Part shown: one piece after another, positions 11,269-24,973 of the stretch
How the letters are laid out: every line of letters begins with the position of its first letter
Numbering within the stretch: position 1 is the stretch's first letter
Assembly (NCBI GenBank): GCA_029204225.1
Contig: CM055112.1
Coordinates: forward strand, 44,403,634-44,463,633
Source of the DNA: Diphasiastrum complanatum
Lineage: Eukaryota; Streptophyta; Lycopodiopsida; Lycopodiales; Lycopodiaceae
Length of the DNA: 60,000 nucleotides
Reading direction: 5' to 3'
Program-made: the position numbers and the translations under genes
The notes under the pieces: generated by a model
Database searches by the model: none
What the model was told of the DNA's origin: nothing
Seen by the model: the letters and a program-made list of their open reading frames with translations, nothing else

Positions 11269-11894
11269 GATGCATTGCTCTGAAACCTCTCTCAAGTTTC
11301 CCTTTCATATCCTACATCCTTCAATGGATGTCGGCTTTTGAAAAATCATGCCTTTTAAAAACTTCAACTAAAAAATGTTACATTCTAAAATTCTACAACT
11401 ATCAAAGATTGCCGGTTATTATAGTAACTATCCTTGTTAAAGAATAGTGCATTAAATGAAACTATTTTTAATCTGTTAAATTATATTCATCATAATAAAA
11501 AAAATTCAAAATTTTCAAACATCGTTGGCATCCAACTAATTTTCTTGGGCATCAACCTAGCTCGCTCCAACAAGAATTTTCATGGTACAATGTGTTATAA
11601 GGTAAAAAATTTGCCACATATCAATATGTTTACAAATATAACTTAAATGAAAAATTGTGCAAAAGGTCGAGCACCTGCAAGGTAGAACTTCCCAACATTT
11701 CCTGAAGTATTATAATGATCTACATGCATCCTATATATTCATAAGCCAATAGTTCAGAATCCTACATATATTTGAGTAAACATACAATTTCTACAAAATC
11801 AAAATTTTATCGGTTTTTTAGAAGTCAACATCCTGCAACCCAAGGGCGGCAGCCCAAGGACCCGTCCTTGGCATGTAAGGCCCTGGGCGGGGGC
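11269..11894. other. Noncoding AT-rich stretch
   Basis: I see no coding frame, RNA gene or repeat here other than the target duplication edge of the next element. Confidence 0.45.
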
Positions 11895-11899
11895 CTTCC

Positions 11900-13145
11900 T
11901 GTAGCGCAGGCATCCCAAAGGGAGCCGGGAACCACGACTTAGCTTCCCAGCCTTCAACTCTTGCCATCCAAACCCACTTGACATACAAGCAGCCAACTCG
12001 CCAACAACGATCAGACTTAACCAACTTGAAGTTCCGAAAACCAACATTGAGATCCAACCTGGCGCCATGCCAGATCGGGGGTCCCGACGTGGGTGACTTC
12101 CCTCCAAGCAAGCCGCCCGACATACATCAAACTTAACCAACTCGAAGCTTCGTTACAAACGAGTAACATCCATTCCAAGCAAGCGGTCTGACTTACATCA
12201 GACTTAACCAACTGAAAGCTTCGTCACGAGCGCTGGAAGCCAACCTGGCGCCACGCCAGACTGGACAGCCATAAACAGGTAACATCCACCCAAGCAAGCC
12301 ATCCAACTCAGCCGACAGGTTAGAGCCCGTTCCCCAAGAGCTTAACCCATTCACGTTCATGCAAGGAACACTCAGAACCACAAGCCGCGACAGATATGGA
12401 AACAACCAGTTCTTGGACCAAATGGTCCCGACAGCATACCGCTGGCGCCACGGACCGAATGGTCCCGACGGCATACCGCTGGCGTCCCGGGATACGACCC
12501 TCAGCTATGTGCCAAGTTAAAAATTTTGAAAGCGGCCTTATAACTGGCGCTTTTACCGAACACTGAAACCCAGAAGGTAATCAGAGTCAGTTTGAGAAAA
12601 ATCCCACTTTATTGATAAATCTGAGAAGGTTACATTTCAAGTGTGTGACCGACCCTAGTCTCCGGGGCGCTAGCATGCCAAGGCGAGAGCCATGACAACA
12701 TTCCAGCAAGGGAGGCTGAGACTTGGTTGGAGCTTGCCCTGAGTCGCAACCCGCACTCCCCTATAGTATTGGTGTGATTCGGCACCCCCCCCTCATACCA
12801 AGTACTCTACCCAAGCTGGTAAAGCACGTTTTTCTCTCTCTAGGATTTTCTCTTTCTAGAAAGTCATTTTCTCTCTCTAGATTTTATTGATCCCCAGGCT
12901 TCCTTAAATCATGCCTAGATCGTGTGAGGTGATTGCACATCGATCTGAGCTCTCTGGACTTCGCTAGAACCGATCAAAGATTTTCAGCCATAGGAACTTG
13001 GCGCCGGCTGGATTCTGGTCACAGTGGCACCGGGAGTGGCGCCGGCGCCGTTGGCGCCGGGAGCAGCAGGGGCGCTGCTGGCGCCGGAGACATAGCTGGC
13101 ACCGATGACGCCGGAAGTAAAGCTTGTAAAGGTAGCTTTACAACA
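11900..13145 (-). repeat. 3-prime LTR (left copy) of the coding-less element
   Basis: 1246 bases. It differs from the right copy mainly by an extra ~27-base GGCGCC-rich segment near 13030 and scattered substitutions. Confidence 0.92.
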
Positions 13146-13159
13146 TCCACCCCACCTTT
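13146..13159 (-). promoter_or_regulatory. Polypurine tract of the coding-less element
   Basis: The minus-strand reading AAAGGTGGGGTGGA ends directly at the LTR start. Confidence 0.8.
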
Positions 13160-14513
13160 ATAAAATCTGATGTCCTCATCAGATGTCAGATTAAAGTAAA
13201 GGTGTCTCCCAATTAAAATAACTATACATTTAAGCTACTTGGCACAGTACTCAATTTACTGGCCACTTTTTATTAACATTGAAGCTGGCACACCACAAGT
13301 TGGAGGCTCAGCTCTTTGTTTAGAAAAAATTACATAACTTGAAAATATATCTTTGTCTGGGAAAAGCGTAGATTTGATATCGCTTTCGTAAAACCCGAGA
13401 ACCTTATTAACTGGTGACAGAGGCCTTTCTTTGAAATGTTTGCCCCTGTCGCTTCTGACTTTCGACTTTGGAACTCCTTTGAGCTCCTGATTTGTCCTTG
13501 ATGCACTTTGTGTTGAGCTCCCTGAGCTCCAGGTTTGTTCAGTTCCGCACAGGTATCAAGGCTCCCTGAGCCGAAGGATTTATCGTTTGATTGCCCACTT
13601 TATGGTCCACTCCGTGCCTTGTTGCTTCTGCACCTTGATTTCTCTCCTTGTCCAAGCCTGATCTTGATACTTTTCCATCTTGGCTCTTTAAGGTAGGCAA
13701 AGATTGAGTACTCCGCAATGCATCTCTCACTTAGCTTGAAGTAGCTCTTTGAATCAGCCCAAATGTAACCATTGACCTCGTGGAAAGCCAAAGGGTCGCA
13801 CTAGTTTGATCCGCATCCGAACTATCTCTTCGCGTTTGTTTGAAGCACCATGTCCGTCGCGCAAAACTTGACTTTCACAATTCCATCACTGGTTAGTTGC
13901 CTCACAGTCAAAACAAGAAGTGTACATCGAGCTTGGCTTCAAGTAGCTCTCTTTGAATCAGAAACATGCACCCAGAGTTTGCACTAATCCGATCTCAACG
14001 CGAACTGTCCCTTAGCGTCCGTTCGAAATACCAAGTCTCTCATGCAAGACTCAACTTTCACAGTTCCTTCATTGATCGGCTGCCTTACACGTAACACAAG
14101 CCAGCGTACTCATATGTTTCCTCATCATTGCTGGTCCAGAGAAAGCTTATAACAAACTTTCCTTTCCACAACAAAAACTTGTCAACTTATTAGGTCCAAA
14201 GTTCGCCAGTCTCCTCGTGTGAGTATGGCTAGGTCACCTTGAATTTGCCCCCATTTTGATCAACTTTAATTCAAAATTTGCCCCAAGAGAGAGGTGTGTG
14301 TGATAGTTCCCCTCCACTTAATAAATCAGCTGATCGGACTTTAGAGTAGAGTTCTTCGGACAAAAAGCCTTTCCAACACTTTGCTTCCCATCGGCTAGGA
14401 TTATGGCTCGATCCAACTTGTTGCCAATCTCTGAAGAGGATCCTAGTCTTTTCCCCTTTGAGGAAAAACCCAACTGATACTGGATATCACCCATGCTCAG
14501 TGAGTTTCAGTTC

Positions 14514-14962
14514 CGAAGGTGGCCGTCCCAAAATGAAGACCAACTGCTCATAGAAGATCTCCCCTGAAATGGCCCTTTCCAACTTTTGACTTCCTGCTTG
14601 CGTCTGGTGGGCGTTGTCGCAAATGAAACTAACCCAAGAAACAGGCTAGTCATCCATCCTTTGCAAACATTGAGTCATTTCGTTGTCGTTCACGTGCGAG
14701 TACTTGAACTGCAAATCCGCCGCACAGATTCTGGATATCGAAGGTGGCCGTCCCAAAATGAAGACCAACTGCTCCATAGAAGATCTCCCCTGAAATGGCC
14801 CTTTCCAACTTTTGACTTCCTGCTTGCGTCTGGTGGGCGTTGTCGCAAATGAAACTAACCCAAGAAACAGGCTAGCCATCCATCCTTTGCAAACATTGAG
14901 TCGTTTCGTTGTCGTTCACGTGTGAGTACTTGAACTTCAAATCCGCCCCACAGATTCTGTAG
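14514..14962. repeat. 225-bp tandem duplication inside the coding-less element
   Basis: The segment CGAAGGTGGCCGTCCCAAAA... occurs at 14514-14738 and again at 14739-14962 with few differences. Confidence 0.88.
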
Positions 14963-15697
14963 TCCTCTTTGTTTGATGGTATCAGCCTTCAAAAGAAAAG
15001 GTTCCTTCTCGAGCCATCAGCTCCTTGTATCACAAGCAATCATGCAAACCAGGCAAAGCACGAGTACTAAGACTCACCACGAATACGTACAAGTAAGACA
15101 CTCAGGCAGGTTTACTAACAAGTAACAAAGGCAAGGTCCCCCTTTGAGATGGTCCTGCCAACGGACCTTTGCCTGGCCGCGCCCATACAAATCGATCACA
15201 GAATCAGCCCACATAGGACACCCCTCCAACTATCCGTGCTTTCACCATTAAGCAGCACATTGCCTCAGTCACGTCCCACCACTTTTTGGTCGATAGCCCT
15301 TATAGCTAAACGATCGGCAGCTATCCCGCACCGGCAGCTAACCACCCGTGCTTTACACCCGAATTCGAGCAGCATCTCTGTATCAATGGTTAACCCGTAC
15401 AGTTCGAATATGTCGCCCCGCACCCCACAAGGTACAGACCGTGCTTTCACCTCCCTAGGCAGCACTTTGCCTCATCCGTCCTACGTGCAGACAGCGCTAG
15501 GCCCGAACCGCGAGAACTGACCGTGCTTACACCTCAAGGGCAGCACTTTGACTCATCAAGTCCCCCGTTCTGTCGACCACCCCGACCGTGGACGCACCCG
15601 TGCTTACACTGTGGGCAGCACCTCGCACAACAGTTGTCTTGATGAACCCCAAACCGTGGCCATTTCCGTGAGATCCGCATAGCTGACCGGCCAGTCG

Positions 15698-15709
15698 GCT
15701 CTGATACCA
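15698..15709 (-). promoter_or_regulatory. Primer-binding site of the coding-less element
   Basis: The minus strand reads TGGTATCAGAGC, an exact match to the usual initiator tRNA-Met site, two bases from the LTR end. It sets the element's orientation. Confidence 0.9.
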
Positions 15710-15711
15710 CA

Positions 15712-16929
15712 TGTAGCGCAGGCATCCCAAAGGGAGCCGGGAACCACGACTTAGCTTCCCAGCCTTCAACTCTTGCCATCCAAACCCACTTGACATACAA
15801 TCAGCCAACTCGCCAACAACGATCAGACTTAACCAACTTGAAGTTCCGAAAACCAACATTGAGATCCAACCTGGCGCCATGCCAGATCGGGGGTCCCGAC
15901 GTGGGTGACTTCCCTCCAAGCAAGCCGCCCGACATACATCAAACTTAACCAACTCGAAGCTTCGTTACAAACGAGTAACATCCATTCCAAGCAAGCGGTC
16001 TGACTTACATCAGACTTAACCAACTGAAAGCTTCGTCACGAGCGCTGGAAGCCAACCTGGCGCCACGCCAGACTGGACAGCCATAAACAGGTAACATCCA
16101 CCCAAGCAAGCCATCCAACTCAGCCGATAGGTTAGAGCCCGTTCCCCAAGAGCTTAACCCATTCACGTTCATGCAAGGAACACTCAGAACCACAAGCCGC
16201 GATAGATATGGAAACAACCAGTTCTTGGACCAAATGGTCCCGACAGCATACCGCTGGCGCCACGGACCGAATGGTCCCGACGACATACCGCTGGCGTCCC
16301 GGGATACGACCCTCAGCTATGTGCCAAGTTAAAAATTTTGAAAGCGGCCTTACAACTGGCGCTTTTACCGAACACTGAAACCCAGAAGGTAATCAGAGTC
16401 AGTTTGAGGAAAATCCCACTTTATTGATAAATCTGAGAAGGTTACATTTCAAGTGTGTGACCGACCCTAGTCTCCGGGGTGCTAGCATGCCAAGGCGAGA
16501 GCCATGACAACATTCCAGCAAGGGAGGCTGAGACTTGGTTGGAGCTCGCCCTGAGTCGCAACCCGCACTCCCCTATAGTATTGGTGTGATTCGGCACCCC
16601 CCCTCATACCAAGTACTCTACCCAAGCTGGTAAAGCACGTTTTTCTCTCTCTAGGATTTTCTCTTTCTAGAAAGTCATTTTCTCTCTCTAGATTTTATTG
16701 ATCCCCAGGCTTCCTTTAATCATGCCTAGATCGTGTGAGGTGATTGCACATCGATCTGAGCTCTCTGGACTTCGCTAGAACCGATCAAAGATTTTCAGCC
16801 ATAGGAACTTGGCGCCGGCTGGATTCTGGTCACAGTGGCGCCGGGAGCAGCAGGGGCGCTGCTGGCGCCGGGGACATAGCTGGCGCCGATGGCGCCGGAA
16901 GTAAAGCTTGTAAAGGTAGCTTTACAACA
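15712..16929 (-). repeat. 5-prime LTR (right copy) of the coding-less element
   Basis: 1218 bases. The U3 side (16810-16895) carries several GGCGCC boxes, including TTGGCGCCGG, which resembles an E2F-type site. A run of C and CT-rich sequence lies near 16590-16690. Confidence 0.92.
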
Positions 16930-17089
16930 CTTCCCCTGCTTAAAAACCTGCAGATTTCAAAAAAAAAATCTATTTAATCGAAACCAACCACAAAAGAGCC
17001 CTTGTATTGCGCGGGCTATGAAGGAACGAGCAACGTCATGCACATTGGAACACGTGGGAGAGTGAACAACACAACATCCCCCTATCAAG

Positions 17090-18965
17090 CATGAGAGATT
17101 CGAGGACAAAGCAGTAGTAGTAGATGGAGGATCAGGTGTGAATTTGATCTCCACTGCCTTACATCAGAAATGGGGTTTGCAAGGATTGAAGCCAGCAAGA
17201 TTTGTCATCAAACTAGGAGATCAGTCATGTGTAAAATCAAAAGGTGTAGTTGAAGATATCCCAGTAGAGATAGCGAAGTGCAGTTTGTAATCACCTTCGT
17301 GGTGATGGACATTCCGGAGTCACCTTTTACCTATCGCGTTTTACTAGGAAGACCTTGGTTGAGAGTCGCGCAAGTGGTTGCAACTGGGGAACTGGAAAAC
17401 TCACCTTCGAAAATAGAGAGCAAGCTGTAAAGGTTGATCCAACCACATGGGCGGTGAAACCAATTACACCCAAGGCTGACGTCGTCTACCACTGATCACA
17501 CAATTGATTGCCCAAGGCAAGCCAAGGGAGGTCATTATGATTCTCAAACAGATATTTTGCGATGAGCGGATGCATTAGCAATAGTTGACTGTATGGTTGG
17601 GCATGTATGTGATCCTGATTTGGATCCAAAACGTAGCACATCTTCACCCAAGGGGTACACCCTGGACACATCGATTACTTTTGGAGTGAACATGATCAAC
17701 ATAGCATGGTTGTCAACGGAAACTATTGAAGGCCCTGTTGATGATGATTCAGTCTCGTGGCAACATGCTTTTACCTACAACAAAGAAGTTGAGCTGACTG
17801 ATGAACAGGTCCTGCAACATATGGACCCAAATCGATATGGATTGAGAAGAGTGCCAGCTCAACCACCATAGAAATTACCAATGGCAAAGGTTTCCAAGGT
17901 AGATCCACCCAAGGCACCTATGACTAAGAAAAACCAGATGAAACAACGTTATAATCAGGTGATCCGATGGAGCGTTCTACCGGAAGAGGCAATAGCTACG
18001 GTGGATATTGATATTAGTAACCACAAAGCGAATATCAAACAAGTTCCCAAGAAAGATACCAAGGACGTATCCAACTACATTGATAGAAAAGGATTAAAGA
18101 AAGTGTTGGACTCTTTGAAATTGCTCTGGTTGGGACCACCGGCTGGAACCAGATCACAGACGACTAGAAGTGCAAAGATTAATATGTTGAAGGAGGAATC
18201 CCATCGAATACCAGTTCATGAGATGCCAGAAACCTTCAAGAAGTACACCTTAGATGATGTGGTAATCATGATGTCACAAGCACAAAGAGAACCTGATCAA
18301 AATCAGAAACCAGCGGAACAAGTCTTCGAAGGACCTGCATGGACACAACCTATGAACTTAGCTGAGTCAGGTGAAGAAGAAAAGGTTGTTCATGTGGGAG
18401 AACAATTGACATCCACTCAATTCAAGAGGTACATGCTTTGTTGGTGGAATACAAAGATTGCTTCGCATGGACCTACAAAGATCTGAAGGGTATACCACCA
18501 ACTGTAGTCCAGCATACCATACCCTTCGTGGATGGAGCAATCCCCAAGGTGTGAGCCGTTATTACCGCTGCAATGCTAATTACACAGAGTTGATCAAACA
18601 GGAGTTGCAAAAGTTGCTCGATGCCGATTTCATTTATGAAATCAAACACATAGAATGGGTATCATCGATAGTCATAGTACCCAAGAAGAACGACAAAATG
18701 TGAATTTGTGTGAATCTGAACGTGCTTAAATGCAGTTACAAAGAAAGACCATTTTCCCTTACCATTCACGGAAAGTGTTCTGGATAGAGTAGCGGGAGCA
18801 TAAGCTTTTTCTAGACGGTTTCAACGGCTACAATCAAGTGAATATATCACCAAAAGATCAGTACAAGACATCGTTCACCACTCAATGGGGAACTTATACA
18901 TATAAGGTAATGTCGTTTGGACTTTGTAATGCCCAAAGCACTTTTCAATGAGTTATGCAACTGAC
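17090..18965 (+). pseudogene. Ty3/gypsy pol pseudogene (protease and partial reverse transcriptase)
   Basis: Retropepsin-like sequence opens with VVVDGGSGVNLIS near 17115 and has SPFTYRVLLGRPWL near 17320. A long linker frame (17593-17871, 17881-18486) follows. The reverse transcriptase N-terminal part has CFAWTYKDLKGIPP near 18460, NYTELIKQELQKLLDADFI near 18580, VSSIVIVPKKN near 18660 and a DGFNGYNQVNISPKD block near 18820, ending at GLCNAQSTFQ near 18940. Homology stops before the YxDD catalytic box. Several frameshifts and stops make it non-functional. No LTR could be assigned to it. Confidence 0.85.
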
Positions 18966-19604
<639 letters not shown>

Positions 19605-19887
19605 CGTACACCATTTTTTTTTAACATATTTGTGCTATGTCGACCCTCCAAAAGTGGTCCACAGATATAACATGCGTTGTAACCCGATGTGGTTAAACTT
19701 GCATAGTTCATAAACCAAATTAAACATAAGCTTAGTTAAATATACTCAAACGTTAAACCCTAAAACGGATTAGATTCATTATATAGATACTTGAACATTC
19801 GCTCAAACCGGGGTAGTCATGCATCGTCCACATTAGAATTCCACGAACAACGAAGTTCCTTTGTAATGACACACAAAAGTTAATATA

Positions 19888-20166
19888 TGTAGTGTCGTCT
19901 TTGTAGTATAGAGGTTCGTCGTTGGGAGCGGCAACCTCGCCTTCACATGCATAGCACGAAAAGAGAAAGTCACTAGAACACAACTTAAACTATCTAATTA
20001 ATGTGCTCATTGGACTGGGCTTATACACGTAAGAATCCAGTGCCTTGCACTTATTATTCTAACTATACATTGTGCTATGGCGGGGCCCACTAGGTAAGGC
20101 TTGGCCAACAGTATTTTGAGTGGCGAGACCCACTAATATTTTTATGTATAGGAAATACCCACAACA
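19888..20166 (-). repeat. 3-prime LTR, short form
   Basis: Matches the two ends of the right LTR but joins them directly at the short GAAAAGAGA site, as though the middle were deleted. Confidence 0.85.
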
Positions 20167-21270
20167 GGGTCCTTGGCCTAAAGTAGTGTCGGTCCCTTGG
20201 CATTTGCCTGCAATTGTTGTGGAGGAGAGCTGTTATCGGCCCATTTATTGTTGGGACATAAATGATTCAGGAAAAGCATGGATAGAAACCGCTTACGTAA
20301 AACCTGAGGCTTTATTGGATGATGACGAGCAGCAAGAACTTGGACTTGCTAGATTTTCAATAATACCCATAAGGGTCTGGTGGCCATGCTTGGTAACTTC
20401 GTTAATCATCAAATGGGTAGTCGAGACCATCTATCAAAGGATCCCATAGTAAGACATGTTGATGGTGATCTTCATAGATCGGTGCTACTTCTTCAGGTGG
20501 TATTGTCGTGCGTTCACTCAATAAGTACTACGGATATGACATGGTTTGTTGGCTGCTTAGTCTATCCAAATGCTCATGATAATCGCACTTGAAGACTTTC
20601 TTCAACAGTCAATAGTATCGCTTGAGGATGAGGCCTTGATATTTGAAGCATTGGCTCTTGCAAGACTGAAGGCCTATTTGTTCTTGGATTATCTAGATTT
20701 GGCCTTTTAAGTACTGTTAAACCCAGATTTGGCGTTGGTTTGGAGGTTTGTTGCATTGTGGGACCATCAAACTTTGGCTAAATCTTGCTCGTTGAAGGGC
20801 AATCCTCAACCTTAGTCTTCCCCTTGTCATTGCACTTCCCATTTGAAGGCCGCATGATTGCACTCTTGTTCGAATCTTGTGCACTGCCTTCAAGTCGCTC
20901 TGGTGACACTAGTTCCCTTTGTAATTCATCACTAGTAAATTTGTGCATTGATTGTCAAAATTCCTCGATTGCCAATTTCTTGACTTCCTCAACTATCGTT
21001 GGCTTGATAGATTCTACCAGCTCTATCTTCTGTGATGGTGTTACTTGTTTTCCCATGGGTGTGTCTGTGAACCTTGGGACCCAGTGTCGAACTGTCCTCT
21101 TTGTCACTTGTTTCATAACCTGGTGGCACTAGGATTTTTTGTTTGTAGTGCATTTTGTCTGTAGATGGATTGGTCAACACGGGTGCATATCAATCTACAT
21201 AAGCCAAATGCCTCCTAGCTATTTGTGAATTTCTCATCAGGCAATCTCGGCATGGATGATTTACTCCGCA

Positions 21271-22189
21271 TTATACACAACGTGGCTCGACTGTTGATGG
21301 ATCCCCTCGATGTGGACATTCATCTCGACAATGTTTTTCTTCGCATCCATAGCATCTTACCGAGTGCACTGTACCATCGTCTCTAAGTTGATAGGCATAC
21401 ACTGGTAATAGATTTCCCTTAGAATCTTCCACAAAATAGACTAGTTGGCTAGTATGGTCCTCCATTGAGTTCAGTTTATATACAAGATGATATGACCAAT
21501 ACTTCCACCTTGCCACTGGTTGTTAAGAAAACTTGCAATTTAGATGGATCAATCTGACATCCATCCTTTGATTAAGCTCCTTGTCTGCTTGATTCTGCTT
21601 TTGACCACTGAATGCTTGGATCTGGCTACCAAACTTACTACTCTATATTTTGTCCTTGTAATAAGCGTGGATTCTTGATTGGACATCTGGTACTTCGATG
21701 ACTGCCGAAATAGTATGTACATTTGTCTTTCTCAAGAAACTTGACTGTGTTACCATAAGCTTGAGAACAGGTTGAGTTGCAAGGTTCTTGGTCTTTTGCT
21801 GCACTTGACCCGCTTGACTCTGATGCACTCCCTGATGATTCATAGCCTTCCTCCCTTGTATGCTCAACTAGCATTAACCTTTCAGACTTTCTTGATTTCC
21901 CATTCGATATTTTTGCATTTGGATAGGAGTGATATACTCTCTTCTTTATGATAAGATTATCCATAATGACTGCATCTTGACAAATCTATAGTAATGAAGT
22001 GTAAAATGCGAATTTGTTCATACCAGACTTGAGGTTGTCCAGTAATCCAAAATAGAAGTTCTGCATTATGGTCTTTGGACTCAGTATATCAACATCTTTT
22101 ACCAGATCGAACATTCGCCTGGTGTATTGGTGAACTATCTCATCAGGATACATCTGAAATGCAGCTAATCTCAGAAACTTGGTAGTCAT
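21271..22189 (-). pseudogene. Ty3/gypsy gag, broken into three frames
   Basis: Minus-strand frames 22189-21986, 21964-21638 and 21516-21271 read in order. The first has a Retrotrans_gag-like block LRLAAFQMYPDEIVHQYTRR followed by MQNFYFGLLDNLKSGMN. The second is Ser-rich with a knuckle-like CTYYFGSHRSTRC. The last carries CYGCEEKHCRDEC, a CCHC-like zinc finger. A further Lys/Glu-rich frame continues toward 20770 with stops. It would form a capsid protein if intact. Confidence 0.65.
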
Positions 22190-22659
22190 GGCTAGAATGC
22201 AGTATTCTCTTGATGTATGGAATTACTTCAAGGGTTGTACAAATGTGGTGTCCCACTTTTTTTTCTTTTTGAAGTGAGTAGAAAAAGAAAAGAGTAAGTA
22301 GAGATTGATAAAAAATGGAAGAATAAAAATAGAAATGGATGGATAAAATAGATGAACACTATGATGGTTACACTGTCAAAAGGAGATGGAAGATGGAATG
22401 GAGATGAAATAGAAGAGTGACAGATGGATGGTATAGATGGTGATGGATGTGGATGCTACTGATTTTTCTTGGTACTAATCGGCTTGATCTGAGGTTCATT
22501 CACTTGGTTCAGTCTAGGAATTTTGGATCTTGATGGATATTGTGATTGCAACCTAGATTTGACAAGATCTGAACAGTTTCAGTTGGCTAATAGTGTGATT
22601 TTAGCCTTTTTTCTTGGCTTTTGTGGTGTTTTTTTTGGGATTTCTTCAAATATGAGTGA

Positions 22660-23280
22660 ATCTAACCTTCAGACTCCCTACAGTACTTGTATCTAAGTCA
22701 GATCTAGCTCCTTATAAAGCTGCAAAAGTTACTTCCCAAAGAATCTCAAAAAATCATGAAAAAAGTGCATTTTATTGGTGTTTTTTGGCAAAATTTTAAG
22801 TTTTTCTGGAAACTAATCTTTGCAAGCTGGTATGTACTTGTATCTAAGTTAGATCCACCTCCTTAAAAATCTGAAAAGGTTACATCCCAAAGAAACTCAA
22901 AAAATTCATTAAAAAAAAGTTCATTTTTTTGGTGTTTTTCGACAAAATTTTAAGGTTTTATGGGAACTTGAACCTTTGCAGGCTGGTATGTACTTGTATC
23001 AATGTCAGATCCACTACCTTACAAAGCTACCCAAAGAAACCCAAAAAAATCATGGAAAAAGTGTTGTTTTTGGTGTTTCTTTTGCAAAATTTTGAGATTT
23101 TCTAGGAACTAATCTTTGCAGACTAGTATCTACTTGTATCTAAGTTAGATCCACCACCCTAAAGAGCTGTGAAAGTTACTTTCCAAAGAAACTCAAAAAA
23201 TCATGAAAAAAGTGCATGTTTGGGTGTTTTTTTTTGGCAAAATGTTGAGATTTTCTGGGAACTAACCTTCGTAGGCTCTT
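22660..23280. repeat. About 150-bp degenerate tandem repeat in the leader of the gag-only element
   Basis: Four to five units, each with an AACTAATCTTTGCA-like start, a TACTTGTATCTAAG core and a GAAACTCAAAAAATCATG part, begin near 22662, 22814, 22970, 23111 and 23264. The last is interrupted by the SINE at 23305. Confidence 0.8.
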
Positions 23281-23304
23281 CTGGGTCACTATCTCAATGA
23301 GATG

Positions 23305-23390
23305 ATCATGAGGGGTTGGCTCAGTTGGTTAGCTTGACATCCAAAATTTCTTTGGTCTCAGGTTCGAACCTCCCCTTGGAAACCAAGAAG
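23305..23390 (+). mobile_element. tRNA-derived SINE, best copy, 18-bp target duplication
   Basis: The 86-base body holds a perfect RNA polymerase III A box TGGCTCAGTTGG and a B box GGTTCGAACC, and ends TTGGAAACCAAGAAG with no poly-A. It is bounded by a perfect 18-base repeat CACTATCTCAATGAGATG at 23287-23304 and 23391-23408. It sits inside the leader of the gag-only element and is therefore younger than that insertion or mobilised with it. Confidence 0.92.
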
Positions 23391-24085
23391 CACTATCTCA
23401 ATGAGATGGAGCTATATAATTCTCTGCAAAGGTTACTTGCCACAAGAACTCAAAATTTTGCTATTTGAGAAGGTTCAGCCTTCATTTTTCATCTTTTTGA
23501 TCTTGGGAACCTTCGTAGGGGCACTTTTTTTGGGATCTAACTGTTCGCAGACTTCTTTGTGTCCTTTTCTTAGTGAGATGGACTTTCAGAGAACTTTGCG
23601 AAGGTTAGTTTTGAATTTTGAATTTTTATTTTGGTTTTTACAAGGGATTTTTGGATTTTATGGTTTGTTTTGGCTATTTTGGCAAAATGGCTGGGAACTA
23701 ACTCTTGCAAGAAGTATAGTAGCTTCCATTGATGGGGTAGAAGGTACCACCGAGTCTATGAAGGTTAGTTTGGAAGGATCATAAAGTTATGGCCTCTAAT
23801 ACATTTTCCCACCTAATTTTCCCGCCAAAACAGATTTTTCATGTTTTCGATATTTATGGATTTTTTTGGAAGGGATTGGGTGCTTGAAACTGAACCTCCC
23901 ACCTCACAATCTTTCCCACAATGCATACAAACAAAAAAGTCTCGAAAAAAAATGACAAATCTAACACTAATCACCCTAATCTAACCCTCAGAATCCGATT
24001 TTTTTGTGAAGAAAGTGAAGAGAGAAAAGAAGAGAATGAGAGAAAGAAGAGTGGAATGCCATGCGGCGAGCCAAGTGTGTGGCGC

Positions 24086-24103
24086 TCCCTGGAAACGACG
24101 CCA
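24086..24103 (-). promoter_or_regulatory. Primer-binding site, tRNA-Asp-like
   Basis: The minus strand reads TGGCGTCGTTTCCAGGGA, which matches the common gypsy site TGGCGCCGTTGCCGGGGA at 15 of 18 positions, one base from the LTR end. Confidence 0.7.
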
Positions 24104-24104
24104 A

Positions 24105-24873
<769 letters not shown>

Positions 24874-24913
24874 ATATAGCCCCTAACTCAACATAGATAA
24901 CTTTTTATATTTT

Positions 24914-24940
24914 CACAACACACACACACACACACACACA
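24914..24940. repeat. (CA)n microsatellite
   Basis: A CACACA run of about 13 units just outside the gag-only element. Confidence 0.95.
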
Positions 24941-24973
24941 AAGGGAAAAGATGCGAGTATACCAGTACACTAT

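Larger units (their letters stand above)
11900..16929 (-). mobile_element. Coding-less LTR retrotransposon (LARD-like), complete, with TSD CTTCC
   Basis: Two direct repeats of about 1.2 kb (11900-13145 and 15712-16929) bound a 2.57-kb interior. The outermost five bases are identical, CTTCC at 11895-11899 and 16930-16934, so the insertion is complete. On the minus strand the 5-prime LTR (right copy) starts TGTTGTAAAG and ends GCGCTACA. It is followed after two bases by an exact TGGTATCAGAGC primer site (15698-15709), and a purine tract AAAGGTGGGGTGGA lies before the left LTR. I found no gag, protease, integrase or reverse transcriptase in the interior. It would depend on proteins from another element. 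Its LTRs differ by only about 1 %. Confidence 0.93.

Noticed and set aside
23305-23390. A tRNA gene because of perfect A and B boxes
   Set aside because: The T-stem and acceptor stem do not pair properly, there is no anticodon arm, and the flanking 18-base repeat marks retroposition.
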